Positions 36,771 to 47,117 of a stretch of 64,000 bases of DNA are shown here, one piece after another (position 1 is the stretch's first letter; the number at the start of each line of letters is the position of its first letter). The stretch comes from Rhizopus sp. PT2906 (Eukaryota > Mucoromycota > Mucoromycetes > Mucorales > Rhizopodaceae). The stretch spans positions 246,409 to 310,408 of the forward strand of contig JAMYHX010000005.1 in assembly GCA_025529335.1 (NCBI GenBank), given 5' to 3'. The translations under genes and the position numbers were made by a program. A model generated the notes under the pieces. That model made no database searches and was not told the origin of the DNA. It was given only the letters and a program-made list of their open reading frames with translations.

Positions 36771-39035
36771 ATGTCCTCGAACGGAAGTAAACCCAATGCT
36801 GACGATACAAGTAAAAGAAAGAGAGAGAGATATAAGGTTGTGTTATTCTTAATACATATGACTAAACATATCTTTGTGTATATATATATATACTCAGTCA
36901 GCAAAAGAATATATCTAGGTGGTCTACACTCTTCTATTACTGAAGATCAGATCAAGGAAAGATTCAGCAAATTTGGCACTATAAGCAATGTTCAAGTAGC
37001 AAAAGATTGCGAAAGTAATACTGTGTACCCTTTGATTAGCAAAAATACTTATAAATAATAGATCTCTGTAGAGGATTTGCTCACATGAATATTGAAACGA
37101 CAACAAAGAAATGGGCACAATGTACTTTAAGGCACTTGAACAAACACAAAACCAAATAACTAATACTTCCTTAGGTTTAAGCGTGTTCAAGGGTTCAAAA
37201 TGGAAAGGTCAAGAAATAAAGATAGAAGAAGCCAAGATGGACTATAAAGAACGTGAAGCCCTGAGGCAACAAAAGATAGAAGAACGACAGGAAAGAAAGA
37301 GAAAACGACTGGCAAGATGGAATGATAGTGATGGATTTCACGCAAAGGATATGTCGCTCATTACAGATAATAATATTAATAATAAGCGTGGATGGAAAAG
37401 AGGAAGATATGGTAGAGCAATTGCGGTGATGAGACTATCAAAGCCTGATGGTACAAAGGTAATGTATAAAGGGAAGGGGACTTGCATTAGAAAAAAAAAA
37501 AAGAAGGTTAATGGTGATTTGTAGTTTGTCTTTGATCCCACTCACTACAAAAATAACTTGACAAAATTATACAATATTGGCGTACCTATGAAGCCTGTGG
37601 AGAAGCTAATATCAACCATTGATGATGATGAATATACTGATGATGATACAGATGATAAATATGGAACAATAGATCATATGGAATCATTAGATGACGAAGA
37701 TAAAGCAACAGAAAATATTAAATCATTAGATGATGAAAAACGAAGGGCAGCAATTGAAAAGCGAGCAGAAGAACAACGAGCAAAGAAAGAGTTGATTAGC
37801 AAATCACTTGCAGGAGAGATAGATGATAGTAATCATATCACATTCGAAACAGAGGAAGATAGTTTACAACAAGCATCAGAAAATGATGAGAACCAACAAA
37901 AGAAGACTGAAGCAGATGATAGAAAATGGTTGTTTGATTCTTCAGAAGATGAGGATGATGATGAAGAGATTAACATCCAGATTAATCCTGTACTTGAAGG
38001 CGAGGAAGGTCGTAAACGATTAGAGTTACAAAGCCGATTCAAAGGCGATGAACGTTTCAAACTTGGCGAAGATTTTATTGACGAAGAAGAAGCTGAGACG
38101 AAAGCAGATATAGGTGATAGTATTAGCCAAGAATTAAGTACTGAAAAGAACCAAGCCATGGATGTACTTCGTTTCATGTTTGGCGAAGATAAAATAGTTA
38201 CAAAAGCACCAGCAGCATCCAATATATGGACAAATGCTGCTCGATTTGATCCTGATGCCGAAGATTCTTATAAATATCTTACTACAAACAAAACTGAAGA
38301 TACCTCCAAGGATAATGAATCCGATCATGATACAGAAATGGAAAAGGCAAAAGAAGATGAGCAAAGCGATGACGATTTCTTTGGTAAAATATAAAACAAA
38401 AAGGAAGCCTTTCCTTTGTACTAACCAGTATTACCTTTATTTTTATAGATAAGCCTAATCAACCTCAAAGTATAGCTCCTGAAGTTTCTACAGAAAAGCA
38501 CTTTGAAGTAAACACAAATCTTAAGCCCTTGTTTGGAGGTTCAGAAGGTAATAGTATAGGAATATGCCAAGTTTTTCTCTCTTTTTAACTAGTTTATCTC
38601 CTAAGGAACCTTTAAATTATTTGGAGATGATAACGAAGAGGATAAAGTTGAGGAAGAACAAGCATTTGTGGAGAATACACCTACGGTTGATTATAGTCTA
38701 AATTTTGCATCAACAACCAAGGCATCAAACACAATGGGACTAGGCATCATGTTCTTTTTCCATTTTGATGATCCTGAACTTCTAAAAAAGTAAGAGAGAG
38801 AAAGAGACAGAGTATCTCATAGCGTGCACATAATAATGTATTTATTACTTTTTTTCCTAATAGGAGCTGTTTTTCATATGATCCAGAAGGTATATTTCAA
38901 TACCGCCCTGAAGAACAAGAAGATTATGAAGCAAAATGGAGAGAAAAAAGAAGAACTATAAAAGACATCTTGAAGAAGCGACAGAAGCAAGCGATAAGAA
39001 TGGAAAAGAAGCGAATGACAAAAGCGCTTAAATAA
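36771..39035 (+). CDS. NOP8: NOP8/NOL8-like nucleolar RNA-binding protein
   Basis: Eight exons keep phase: 36771-36841, 36902-37014, 37062-37121, 37175-37458, 37525-38383, 38449-38547, 38606-38789 and 38864-39035, giving 613 residues. The N-terminal RRM shows RNP2 (RIYLGGL) and RNP1 (CRGFAHM), followed by WAQCLSVFKGSKWKGQEIKI and EEAKMDYKEREALR. The KWKGQxxKIEEAKxDY link and the later GTKFVFDPTHYKNNLT (across an intron) are typical of fungal Nop8 and animal NOL8, which act in 60S subunit assembly. The rest is highly charged, and the C-terminus ends in a basic coiled stretch (EAKWREKRRTIKDILKKRQK). The donor at 36842 (GTTATT) is weak but needed for phase. Confidence 0.77.
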
Positions 39036-39213
39036 ATACTATATTGGTTGAATACTAGTTTCATAACTGCTTTGCATAATACCATCAAAGGAGGAGAATC
39101 GTCTTGTGGTTAACTAGAAGACTAATGAATAACGTATTGCTCATTTTATACTTACCGAGGCGTTAAGGAATGCACTGCCGTTATGGACAGCGCATTAAAT
39201 CCAGGGAGCACCG

Positions 39214-39765
39214 TTAGTCTTTTGAAGGTCTTTTGAAAGGGGGGAGGACTTTCATTGTCGTGTTTTGATTTGTAAACAAAGATATTATATATATTTAATG
39301 TACTGTTCACATCGCGATTCCAAGCCGTACCACAAGATTCACATTTGAGGACAGAGTGTACTCTTCGTTTTGATCCAGTAATTGAGATGTTATTTAGTTT
39401 TTTGGATTTGCACTTGTTACATATCTGACTCGTTAAGTACTCGTCAACCGAAACAAATTCGGTCCCCCCGTTGGATTGTTTGCATTTTCGTTTGGTTTCT
39501 TCAGTAATACGTCTAGTAGGCGCAGCTCATTTACCTTTCATACTTAACAAAAGAACCATTTCCGAACCCATTGATTCGCTTCTATTGAGAGGAGAAAGGG
39601 AGGTCAGCAGGAGGTAAAGGTATGTGTTTACTTTTGTTTGGGCTTTGGTTTTTAGCGCCAACTGTGCTTGATGTGTCATACTTTTTGCTGTTGTCAAAGA
39701 GTCTTTTAACAATTTCTTGAGTTCCTTTTTGCTTGTTGATATATGTTTTGAGCATTAATTGAATA
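39214..39765 (-). pseudogene. C-terminal remnant of a Fanzor/TnpB-like nuclease gene
   Basis: On the minus strand, changing frames read YINKQKGTQEIVKRLFDNSK, INGFGNGSFVKYER (after an in-frame stop), RRITEETKRKCKQSNGGTEF, VSVDEYLTSQICNKCKSKKL and HSVLKCESCGTAWNRDVNST followed by LNIYNIF. VDEYLTSQ-C-x2-C, then C-x2-C, then NRDVNSTLN is the RuvC-III plus zinc-ribbon end of TnpB and its eukaryotic Fanzor relatives: the ribbon has two CxxC pairs and the Asp of WNRDVN is the third catalytic acid. The FGNGSF motif sits where the second RuvC segment is expected, but the acidic residue there is replaced. Two or more stops or frame changes break the gene, and the N-terminal RuvC-I part is missing. The copy is probably inactive. 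Confidence 0.75.
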
Positions 39766-40225
39766 AATTTGCTTGCGTTTGTGCAAACAAAGAAGGGAAC
39801 TCGCGATCGACGGCTAATGAACCCTTAATAAATACAATATTGGCTATATATCTTACATGCCTTTCCCTTTATTTCGCTTTGCCTTTGGATGCGGAGGGTC
39901 ATCGTCTTTCTTTCGCTTCATGTTGAAGTAAAGAAAAAAGGGAAAGGTAGCTACGGATAGCCCTGTCATGTTAAATTAACGATCAACAGCATTGTTTTTA
40001 TAAATTAATCATGTTTTCTTTAATAGTAAAATGGTTCCCGATTAAAAAAGCACTCCACTTTTGACACATTGCACTTCTTACTATGATCTTCAAAGTAGTT
40101 TTATTTATAAAAGTGACGAGATAAGGATACGAAAATGACACACGATGATCATGAATCATCATCTAAACACCAGGAACAATGATTGAAGAAGTAACAGTGA
40201 AGAGGGAAACGAAGAAACACAAACC

Positions 40226-41258
40226 CTAACGACGCCTATATGTTCCATGATGAAATATCAGTACGCTATTCGTACACATGTATGCAGCATGTGTCTGGCT
40301 GATACGCTGAAAGTGCTGCTCAAATCCAATCTTTTGACAAAGACTGTTATTGCTTCTCAAGGTGAGAACGACGTCATGGAAGTTTCTGTCAATATACTCA
40401 ATAGGAGTAACTGCTGCAACTTCCTCCATTTTTGATAAATCCTGGGCACGTATGTCCCCTCCTTCAATTAAACACATTCTCATCGATAGACTTATAAAGT
40501 GACCCGCTTTCGGTAGAGCCATTGCTGGTAGCTCTATCTTCACTGTTGATGCTGGAATTCTCATGGTTAGTCAATATCTCATATGCATGACGATAAATGC
40601 GTGCGAAGGGATTGCATTGAGAAAGCAGAGTTGAAGGATTTTCTATAATCTTATTGTCCAAATTTTCATTCCTTTCTGGTAGTCTCTGAGCATCATATGA
40701 AGGATCATATACGTACAATTGAGCATATAAAGGTGTTTTGCCCTCAACTGGAGTCAAGGGGCCTTGACGGTGGCAAAGTGCGCTATGGATCTGAAAGGCA
40801 TTTAATCCACCTCTATTGTTATTGCTATTGCTGTTGTTGTTGTTGTTGGCATTATGCTCCTCAGCTGAGACAATGTCGCAGCCTAAGGAAGTAAACGTAA
40901 AGGCAGCGTTATATTGACGAAGGTTGTCCTTAAAGTGCCTTCCTTGAGTGTCTGTACTTGCAAGTAAGTCCTTCAAGTATTGAAGTGGGTCAGGCTGGAT
41001 TGATCCCCGCTTGCAGCATGACTCCCAGCTTGGATTGCTCAAAGACGATGTCTCTTGTCTTTCATTGATCCAGTGCAAGGCGTGACAGTGTGAGCATTCC
41101 CTGTGCATACATCCAAGGTCCAAAGGACGAAGGCGAGAAAGTTGCGGAATATAAGCAGCAGGAATGGTCTGAGAAGGTTCTACTCTAGGTCTTCCCCTAC
41201 ATCTTACTGGGCTGCCCTTCCTGCTCTTTTTGTTCAGTTCGACGTCTGTGTCTTGTGG
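40226..41258 (-). pseudogene. Fragment of a Helitron replicase/helicase (helitron helicase-like N-terminal domain)
   Basis: The minus-strand frame from about 41258 to 40464 reads LGCMHRECSHCHALHWINER, then LKDLLASTDTQGRHFKDNLR, QYNAAFTFTSLGCDI and LYAQLYVYDPSYDAQRLPER. This is the familiar start of the Helitron helicase-like domain (M-x-x-ECxHCxALHW...RHFxxNIRxYN...FTS...L...PxYAQLYIYD). After a frame change near 40490, the second frame continues with CLIEGGDIRAQDLSKMEEVA, PIEYIDRNFHDVVLTLRSNN and ISQTHAAYM, also typical of this region. Helitrons move as rolling circles. Here there is no HUH nuclease or PIF1 helicase part, so it is a broken fragment. Asn-rich CAA/AAC repeats occur at about 40805-40860. 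Confidence 0.85.
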
Positions 41259-41327
41259 TTAATAAAGATAATTAAGTATACTTTGAGAATAAAAAGGCCG
41301 CTTCCTTTGGTATTGAAATGACTGTAT

Positions 41328-42999
41328 TTATTTCTTCATAAAGTGCTTTGCGATAGGCATTACCTGATCACCACAAAATCGGCCTAGACTTCCTTGAGAA
41401 ACAGACACTTCATCAAATTGTTTTATATCATCTCCTTTTTGATGGAATGGTAGATTGGTTATACAGAATGGAACTGGTTCGCAGCTATGATCGCCATAGA
41501 GCACTGGTGTTGTATGGTCGCCAGTGACGATTACTGTATAAGATTCATCTTTTCTTTGTTCAAGAGTCTGAACAACAGTTCCAATCATTTCATCAATTCT
41601 TTCAAAGTAATAAATCTAATGAGATTGAGAGGGGTGTGTGTCATGTGTTTAAATAGTGAGCTTACCTTTTTCTGTACATCTTTATCATGACCTGCGTCAT
41701 CTACTGCCTTTAAGTGACAAAATCCAAAATCGTACTTGTCCGATGTAATGTGCTGTATGCATGCTTGTCCCTTTGCATTAAAATCCGTAGAGTAGTCACC
41801 CGTTGCACCAGGTACCTTTATCAAATCCATGCCTAGTGTCATACCAATGCCTGCTATAATGCATGTGGGTGCAATCAAAAAGCTCTTTAGCCCATGAATC
41901 GCTTCTATACTTGGAACCTATAAGGGCAATTGAATACAAAGATCAAAAAATGAATTTATGCCTTGAGCTTACTTCTATACAACTCGAACACCCACGCAAG
42001 AGTATACAATTTGCTGGGTTCTTTCCTTGTTTTATACGCTCTTTGTTTATAGGATGTTCAGACAAGATATTTATAAATGCACCAGATAATTCATTTACAA
42101 GCTGCAAAAAGCGTCAATCCAATGTACTCTGATTGCTTTTATTTTACCTTGCTTGTCATTCTGGATTCCTCATTATTTGCAGTTGGTTCACAGTGGATTA
42201 ACAGTTTACTAAAGGCAAAATTATTTTACTTTTCATGTTATCCTGATATAACTCACTTGTCCTTTAACGGATCAGTTCCAGTGATTGTATCTGTCAGTCC
42301 TGGCCCTCTAACTCTTACGCCACATCGATGCTCGATCGCATACTGTACAGTGACTTGATGATGTGGAAATGACGGTAGTTTGCTTAAAATATATGAATAA
42401 CTACATTATACACACGCTGATCACAGTTTCTTACACATCGTTCACAGCTTCACAAAATATAGGTCCCATATTTCCAAAATGTGGGTCTGCTTTTCTTAGC
42501 TTTACAATACCTGTTTCTTTCTCGAGGTACGCAAAGTTTGACTGCATGTGTAAAAAGTTTGAATATAAAGTATATTATAAAGCCAAATTACCTTAAAGGC
42601 TATATCCCCTGGTTTCATTTCTAAACCAGCACCCATACTCTCAAAGGCCCCTCTTCCTCTATAATATCTAAATAAAACATGATGAGCATGTACTGTAATT
42701 GACATTTCTTTTTTCTTCTTCTTTACTATTACTTTCTTGGATCATAACCTAGGATTGACATGTGCGCAACGTCTGATCCACAAGCTAGCCCTGGTTCTAC
42801 GGGATCTAATAAACCGTTCCAGCCGTATTCTGCGTCTTATTAGTATGTCATAAACTCTTAGTTTGCATAATTTTTGTTTACCAGCTAGTTTATCCATCCA
42901 AGGTGTACGTGCTACTTGTAAAGGTGTTTTGAAGCCTAATTCAGGTACTGCAACATCGCCAATGCCATCAATTAAAAAGATCAATAGTTTACGCTTCAT
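41328..42999 (-). CDS. apgM: Archaeal-type cofactor-independent phosphoglycerate mutase
   Basis: Interconverts 3- and 2-phosphoglycerate without 2,3-bisphosphoglycerate. Nine exons are read by eye from 42999 to 41328. The N-terminus MKRKLLIFLIDGIGDVAVPE has the metal-binding DGxGD motif. The next exons give GLACGSDVAHMSILGYDP and YYRGRGAFESMGAG, which are family signatures. Later parts include FCHLKAVDDAGHDKDVQKK and VIVTGDHTTPVLYGDHSCEP, with the second set of metal-binding Asp and His residues. The protein is about 400 residues, as expected. Introns are 45-70 nt. This enzyme type is scattered among eukaryotes and occurs alongside or instead of dPGM in some fungi. Confidence 0.9.
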
Positions 43000-43052
43000 A
43001 TTGTATTTATGTAGAAAAAAAAGGAAAGATTTATTTTAAAGCAGTAACAGCA

Positions 43053-44513
43053 TTAATAGTCAAAAGTATCTGTAAAATGCTCGACCACATCCTTTCCTTC
43101 TTGAACACCATCCTCTATACCTATAATCATTGTATGTGCCTTTGAAGAATTGATATGGACCAGGGTTTGTTCCCAATCGATCTTTTTGAGCATTTCAATG
43201 ATTCTTCGTTGAGCAGAATGACAATGGACTGGATAACTTGCTCGGTTCTTCACATTCGGTCCTACTTCGGGGAATGATTTTGAAAGATCTAGTCTTTTTG
43301 TCATTGTTTCTTCCTTGTTCATATTTTGATGTTTCTCAAAGAGAAAGTTGTGTTTTCGGTCAATATGAATAGAATAGTAGCCTTCCTTTTCGTCTTGATA
43401 GGATGAAAGAACTTGATCATGTCTTCGCCAAGAAGTCAACCTTGAAGGCATGAACACAAGAGGGACCCTGACACCGACAAATACAACATGTGCTATTTTT
43501 TCAAAAAGATTCACTCGTCGGCATTCTTTGGTCTCTTTAATATCAAATCTCGTGATGATACTTGGATATTTAGAATGACAGGAACTACTTAAAGCGGTAA
43601 GCGAAATATATTATGATTATTCATCTTTTTGCCACTTTACATATTCATGTTTAGAGGATCGTCAAAATAATCGGAACCATCCATGGCTGCAGCAAAGTAA
43701 GGTACGCTAAAGTCACCAGTTGTATTGACATAATTACGTTTGTGCTTAAACTTTTTCAAGGCAGTATAGAATTCATGTGCTAAAATAAAATGAGTCCTGT
43801 CTGTTTTTATTTTACTATTATATCGCCGTACCTGGATCCGCTAATATCTCCCATAATGGGCTGCCTTCTCTAAATGAATCACAAAATGACAATTGATCTG
43901 TAATCGGACATCCACCTAACTTTACGATTTCATTGATCGCTCGACCATACCACTCTTGATAAGGAATATAGATGCTTAAATGAGGTGAAACAATGGATAT
44001 ATAGTTCTTTTAGAAATTAGTTATGCTACAGCTATTATTTGTACAAAACAAAGAAATTACCATCAACTGTATGTTTGTAAACACGCCCTGTCTATCCAAA
44101 ATTCCGATTGCAAATCGAGCTACGATACCCCCCATTGAATGACCAAAGATCGAAAAATGGGTTACTGTCATCGATTTGGATTTGTGCAAGTATACGATAT
44201 GATCATATATCTAATAAGTAAACAACCTTTTGTATTAGTCTTTGTTTATTCCCCCGTCCTCGTATATACTTGCCTCTTGTGCTAATCGAAGCCCACAGGC
44301 ATCCACGCCATCATTCATCAACCAGCCTTCGTTTGCTGAAGATATATACTATAGTGTTATCAGTTAAAAAAAAAGACGCGTATTTGATTTATGTATAAGC
44401 CTTACAGTTTGTATATTAGGATACTTTCTGACAAGTCGTTCGCTTACATAGACTGAATGAGCTCTTGAGCCCATCATACCATGTACAAACACAACCAAGT
44501 GAATCTTGTTCAT
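43053..44513 (-). CDS. DUF676-type serine esterase/lipase (ROG1-like)
   Basis: The start at 44513 reads MNKIHLVVFVHGMMGSRAHS, with the oxyanion-loop motif FVHGMMGS. Six exons follow. The nucleophile elbow GHSMGG (FGHSMGGIVARFAIG) is near residue 95-100, and a His near the C-terminus (SSKAHTMIIG) is a candidate catalytic residue. Other typical parts are VNTTGDFSVPYFAAAMD and AHVVFVGVRVPLVFMPSR. DUF676 proteins are predicted lipases, such as yeast Rog1. The second intron (from about 44270) starts with GC (GAG|GCAAGT) instead of GT. The gene lies 53 bases upstream of apgM on the same strand, but they are separate genes. Confidence 0.83.
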
Positions 44514-45602
44514 TTTTTAACCGAAATAAATAAATAAATAAAAGGACGATAAGAAGTATCTATTTATACTTGTTGACACTCGTCAAAAGGTTTGATCTAC
44601 TTTACTTGTAAACGTAATATGGCGTTATTCTAATGTTCAATTGTGTATATTCTACATATAACTGCATCATTTCGTAGATAGCTGTCAATCTGAATCATAT
44701 CAATATGCATTCAATTCAAACACGACATTCATGCTTACTCTTCAACATGTATAAAATGACATAAAGGAGAAAGGGGGGAGACATTTTTTTTGTTCACTCT
44801 TTAACTTGGAATAATGAAATTTCTAATCTAGCTGTTTATGCATGCAATTTATTTTTCTTTTTCTCTAGCGCTATTTGATCCATTTATTATTAGATAACCG
44901 GTTGCGAGCCTTTAAACGCTTATCTATTAAAAGAGTCATTTAAGGCTTAAAAGACTCCACTGTCCTTCCTTTATGCCTAACTGGTTCATTACCTTACTAA
45001 AGACAATAAATCAAAAGGCTATATATCACTTTGTATTTTTTATTAATCTTGTTCATTACATTATGAGATGCTGTATCTCCTTCATTGAGGAAGTAATTGT
45101 CAACATCCGAGAGAGATTTCTTTTTCGAATCTCACAGCACCGACTTACAGGGCAGTGTCATCGCTTCTGTATACAAATATTTAAACGAAAACTTATTCAG
45201 CCATACTAAGTTATGTTAGGATTTGAAACGTTTTCTATGTCATCCTTTTCTTGGATTTAATATAACATTTTACATAAATATGCCGTCTAGATCGTCTACT
45301 AAATTTGCTCCTTGTTTCACAAAGATCAAAAATCATAGCTTCAGGGACGATCTTCAGGTCATGCTCATTAATATAAGCTTAACAATTGACCTATGATCAC
45401 TACATTGAATTCTTGACATATCAATAACAACTTAAAAAAGTGTTATTGAAGCTATATGAAACTAAAAGAAGTTGCATTATTTCAATACTGAATTATAAAA
45501 AGAGCCTCTCTATCTGCTAAATACCTATTACATTATGCCTATAGACCTCTTATTTAAGGACTATTTTCATTCTTGTTTAGCTACGAGAATTTAACCTAGT
45601 TT
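44514..45602. other. Intergenic region with no recognisable feature
   Basis: AT-rich DNA without a supported gene. Short frames (for example 44973-45209) have no codon bias or homology signal that I recognise. Confidence 0.4.
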
Positions 45603-45968
45603 TCAAAAAGCATCTTTAGTATTATTGGTGCCATTATGAGCCATTATTATTCTCTGTTGACATATGCACTTTTGAGGAGGAATTGAAAAAAAAAGTGGCC
45701 ATGGTTGGAAGCGTTTTGAACTTTTGGAGGCACTTCTATAAACTCCAAAATAAAAAACTGCATATACTATCCAACCCCAACGAGAAAAATGCACCCCCCG
45801 ACGAAAAATTTTGAGGTAGAAAAAATGAAAAATTGATGTGAGGCACACACAGGGAACTGTAAGCTGCACGAATATATTGTCCTGGACGGGCATTGATAAT
45901 GTAGGCAAAATACATAAAATGAAGGGAGCTTGCGGGAACATTTTGTTATGTAATGATTTATAAGACAA
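45603..45968 (-). other. Unidentified 121-codon frame adjoining the inverted repeat
   Basis: A stop-free minus-strand frame spans 45968-45603. It includes VQLTVPCVCLTSIFHFFYLK, RRGVHFSRWGWIVYAVFYFG and FQPWPLFFSIPPQKC. Its 5' end coincides with the 24-bp sequence at 45944-45967 that recurs inverted at 47094-47117, which suggests both belong to one repeated element. The internal GC-rich segment (ccaaccccaacgagaaaaatgcaccccccgacg) at 45770-45804 also looks transposon-like. I do not recognise the protein and do not claim that it is made. Confidence 0.25.
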
Positions 45969-47117
45969 AAGACGAAAGAAGTACTCTTTGAGACTAATCT
46001 TTATTCTGAGATAAAGAGAGAAGGAACATACAAATAAATTAATGATCTACTGTTTATTGTTGCTATCAAATGGCTGATAAGCTACTATTCTAAGTGTGGA
46101 TTATAGTTACTGAGGATATGATTGACTAACGGTTCCTGAGTTCATAAAGAAAACTTTTAATTCGTTCCTGATCTTATTGTTCATTTCATGATCTGGGTTA
46201 TGATACTGCTTTTACCCATAAGAAGGATTGTTTTTTAAAGAAGTGTCTCCTTTCATATGGTGAAGTAATGATTTATATTCAAAGGAGAGATTCTACTTGA
46301 TTTGACTTATCACTAAAAGTGTGTATACATAATCCTATATTGTATGAATTCGCTCTATTCATACTTATTACAGTCGTTTATCTCAATGTCAGTCATAAGC
46401 AGACATTGTTCTACGACAACTTCCATTTCATTAGCTGATCGATAGCATCAAAAAGCTTTTACTATTGTTAAAGTTGTAGACGCTTAGGATAAAGATCATA
46501 TTATAATAAGATTTATAAGTTTTACATTGAAACCAACTGATAATCCTTTTATACAAAATAGTCAAACTTTTTGCATACACATAATTTACAGACACAGCAA
46601 ACAGAAATCCACGGCCAATATCTTAAAAAACTAAAAAGATTATATATAAAATGCTAAAGCAGTTCTTTTTTGATAATAATCGTGATATCAAATGTGTCGT
46701 AGAACAATGTCTGCTTATGACTGACATTGAGATAAACGACTGTAATAAGTATGAATAGAGCGAATTCATACAATATAGGATTATGTATACACACTTTTAG
46801 TGATAAGTCAAATCAAGTAGAATCTCTCCTTTGAATATAAATCATTACTTCACCATATGAAAGGAGACACTTCTTTAAAAAACAATCCTTCTTATGGGTA
46901 AAAGCAGTATCATAACCCAGATCATGAAATGAACAATAAGATCAGGAACGAATTAAAAGTTTTCTTTATGAACTCAGGAACCGTTAGTCAATCATATCCT
47001 CAGTAACTATAATCCACACTTAGAATAGTAGCTTATCAGCCATTTGATAGCAACTATAAACAGTAGATCATTAATTTATTTGTATGTTCATTGTGTCGTA
47101 TAAAGCATTACATAACA
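45944..47117. repeat. Long inverted repeat (395-bp arms, 276-bp spacer) with short outer inverted repeats
   Basis: The left arm 46024-46418 and the right arm 46695-47089 are reverse complements over 395 bases with one mismatch (46055 region, TTATTG versus TTATAG) and no indel. The spacer is 46419-46694. Outside the arms, 45944-45967 and 47094-47117 form a second inverted pair that matches at 22 of 24 bases. TGTCGTA occurs at both 46695-46701 and 47094-47100. The arms hold no coding frame. Near-perfect identity points to a young event: a palindromic rearrangement, a fold-back element or a MITE-like insertion. A transcript through it would form a long hairpin. Confidence 0.97.

Noticed and set aside
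39859..39924. Short basic frame MKRKKDDDPPHPKAKRNKGK on the minus strand
   Set aside because: At about 22 codons it is too short to support, although it could be a leftover of the neighbouring Fanzor-like gene.
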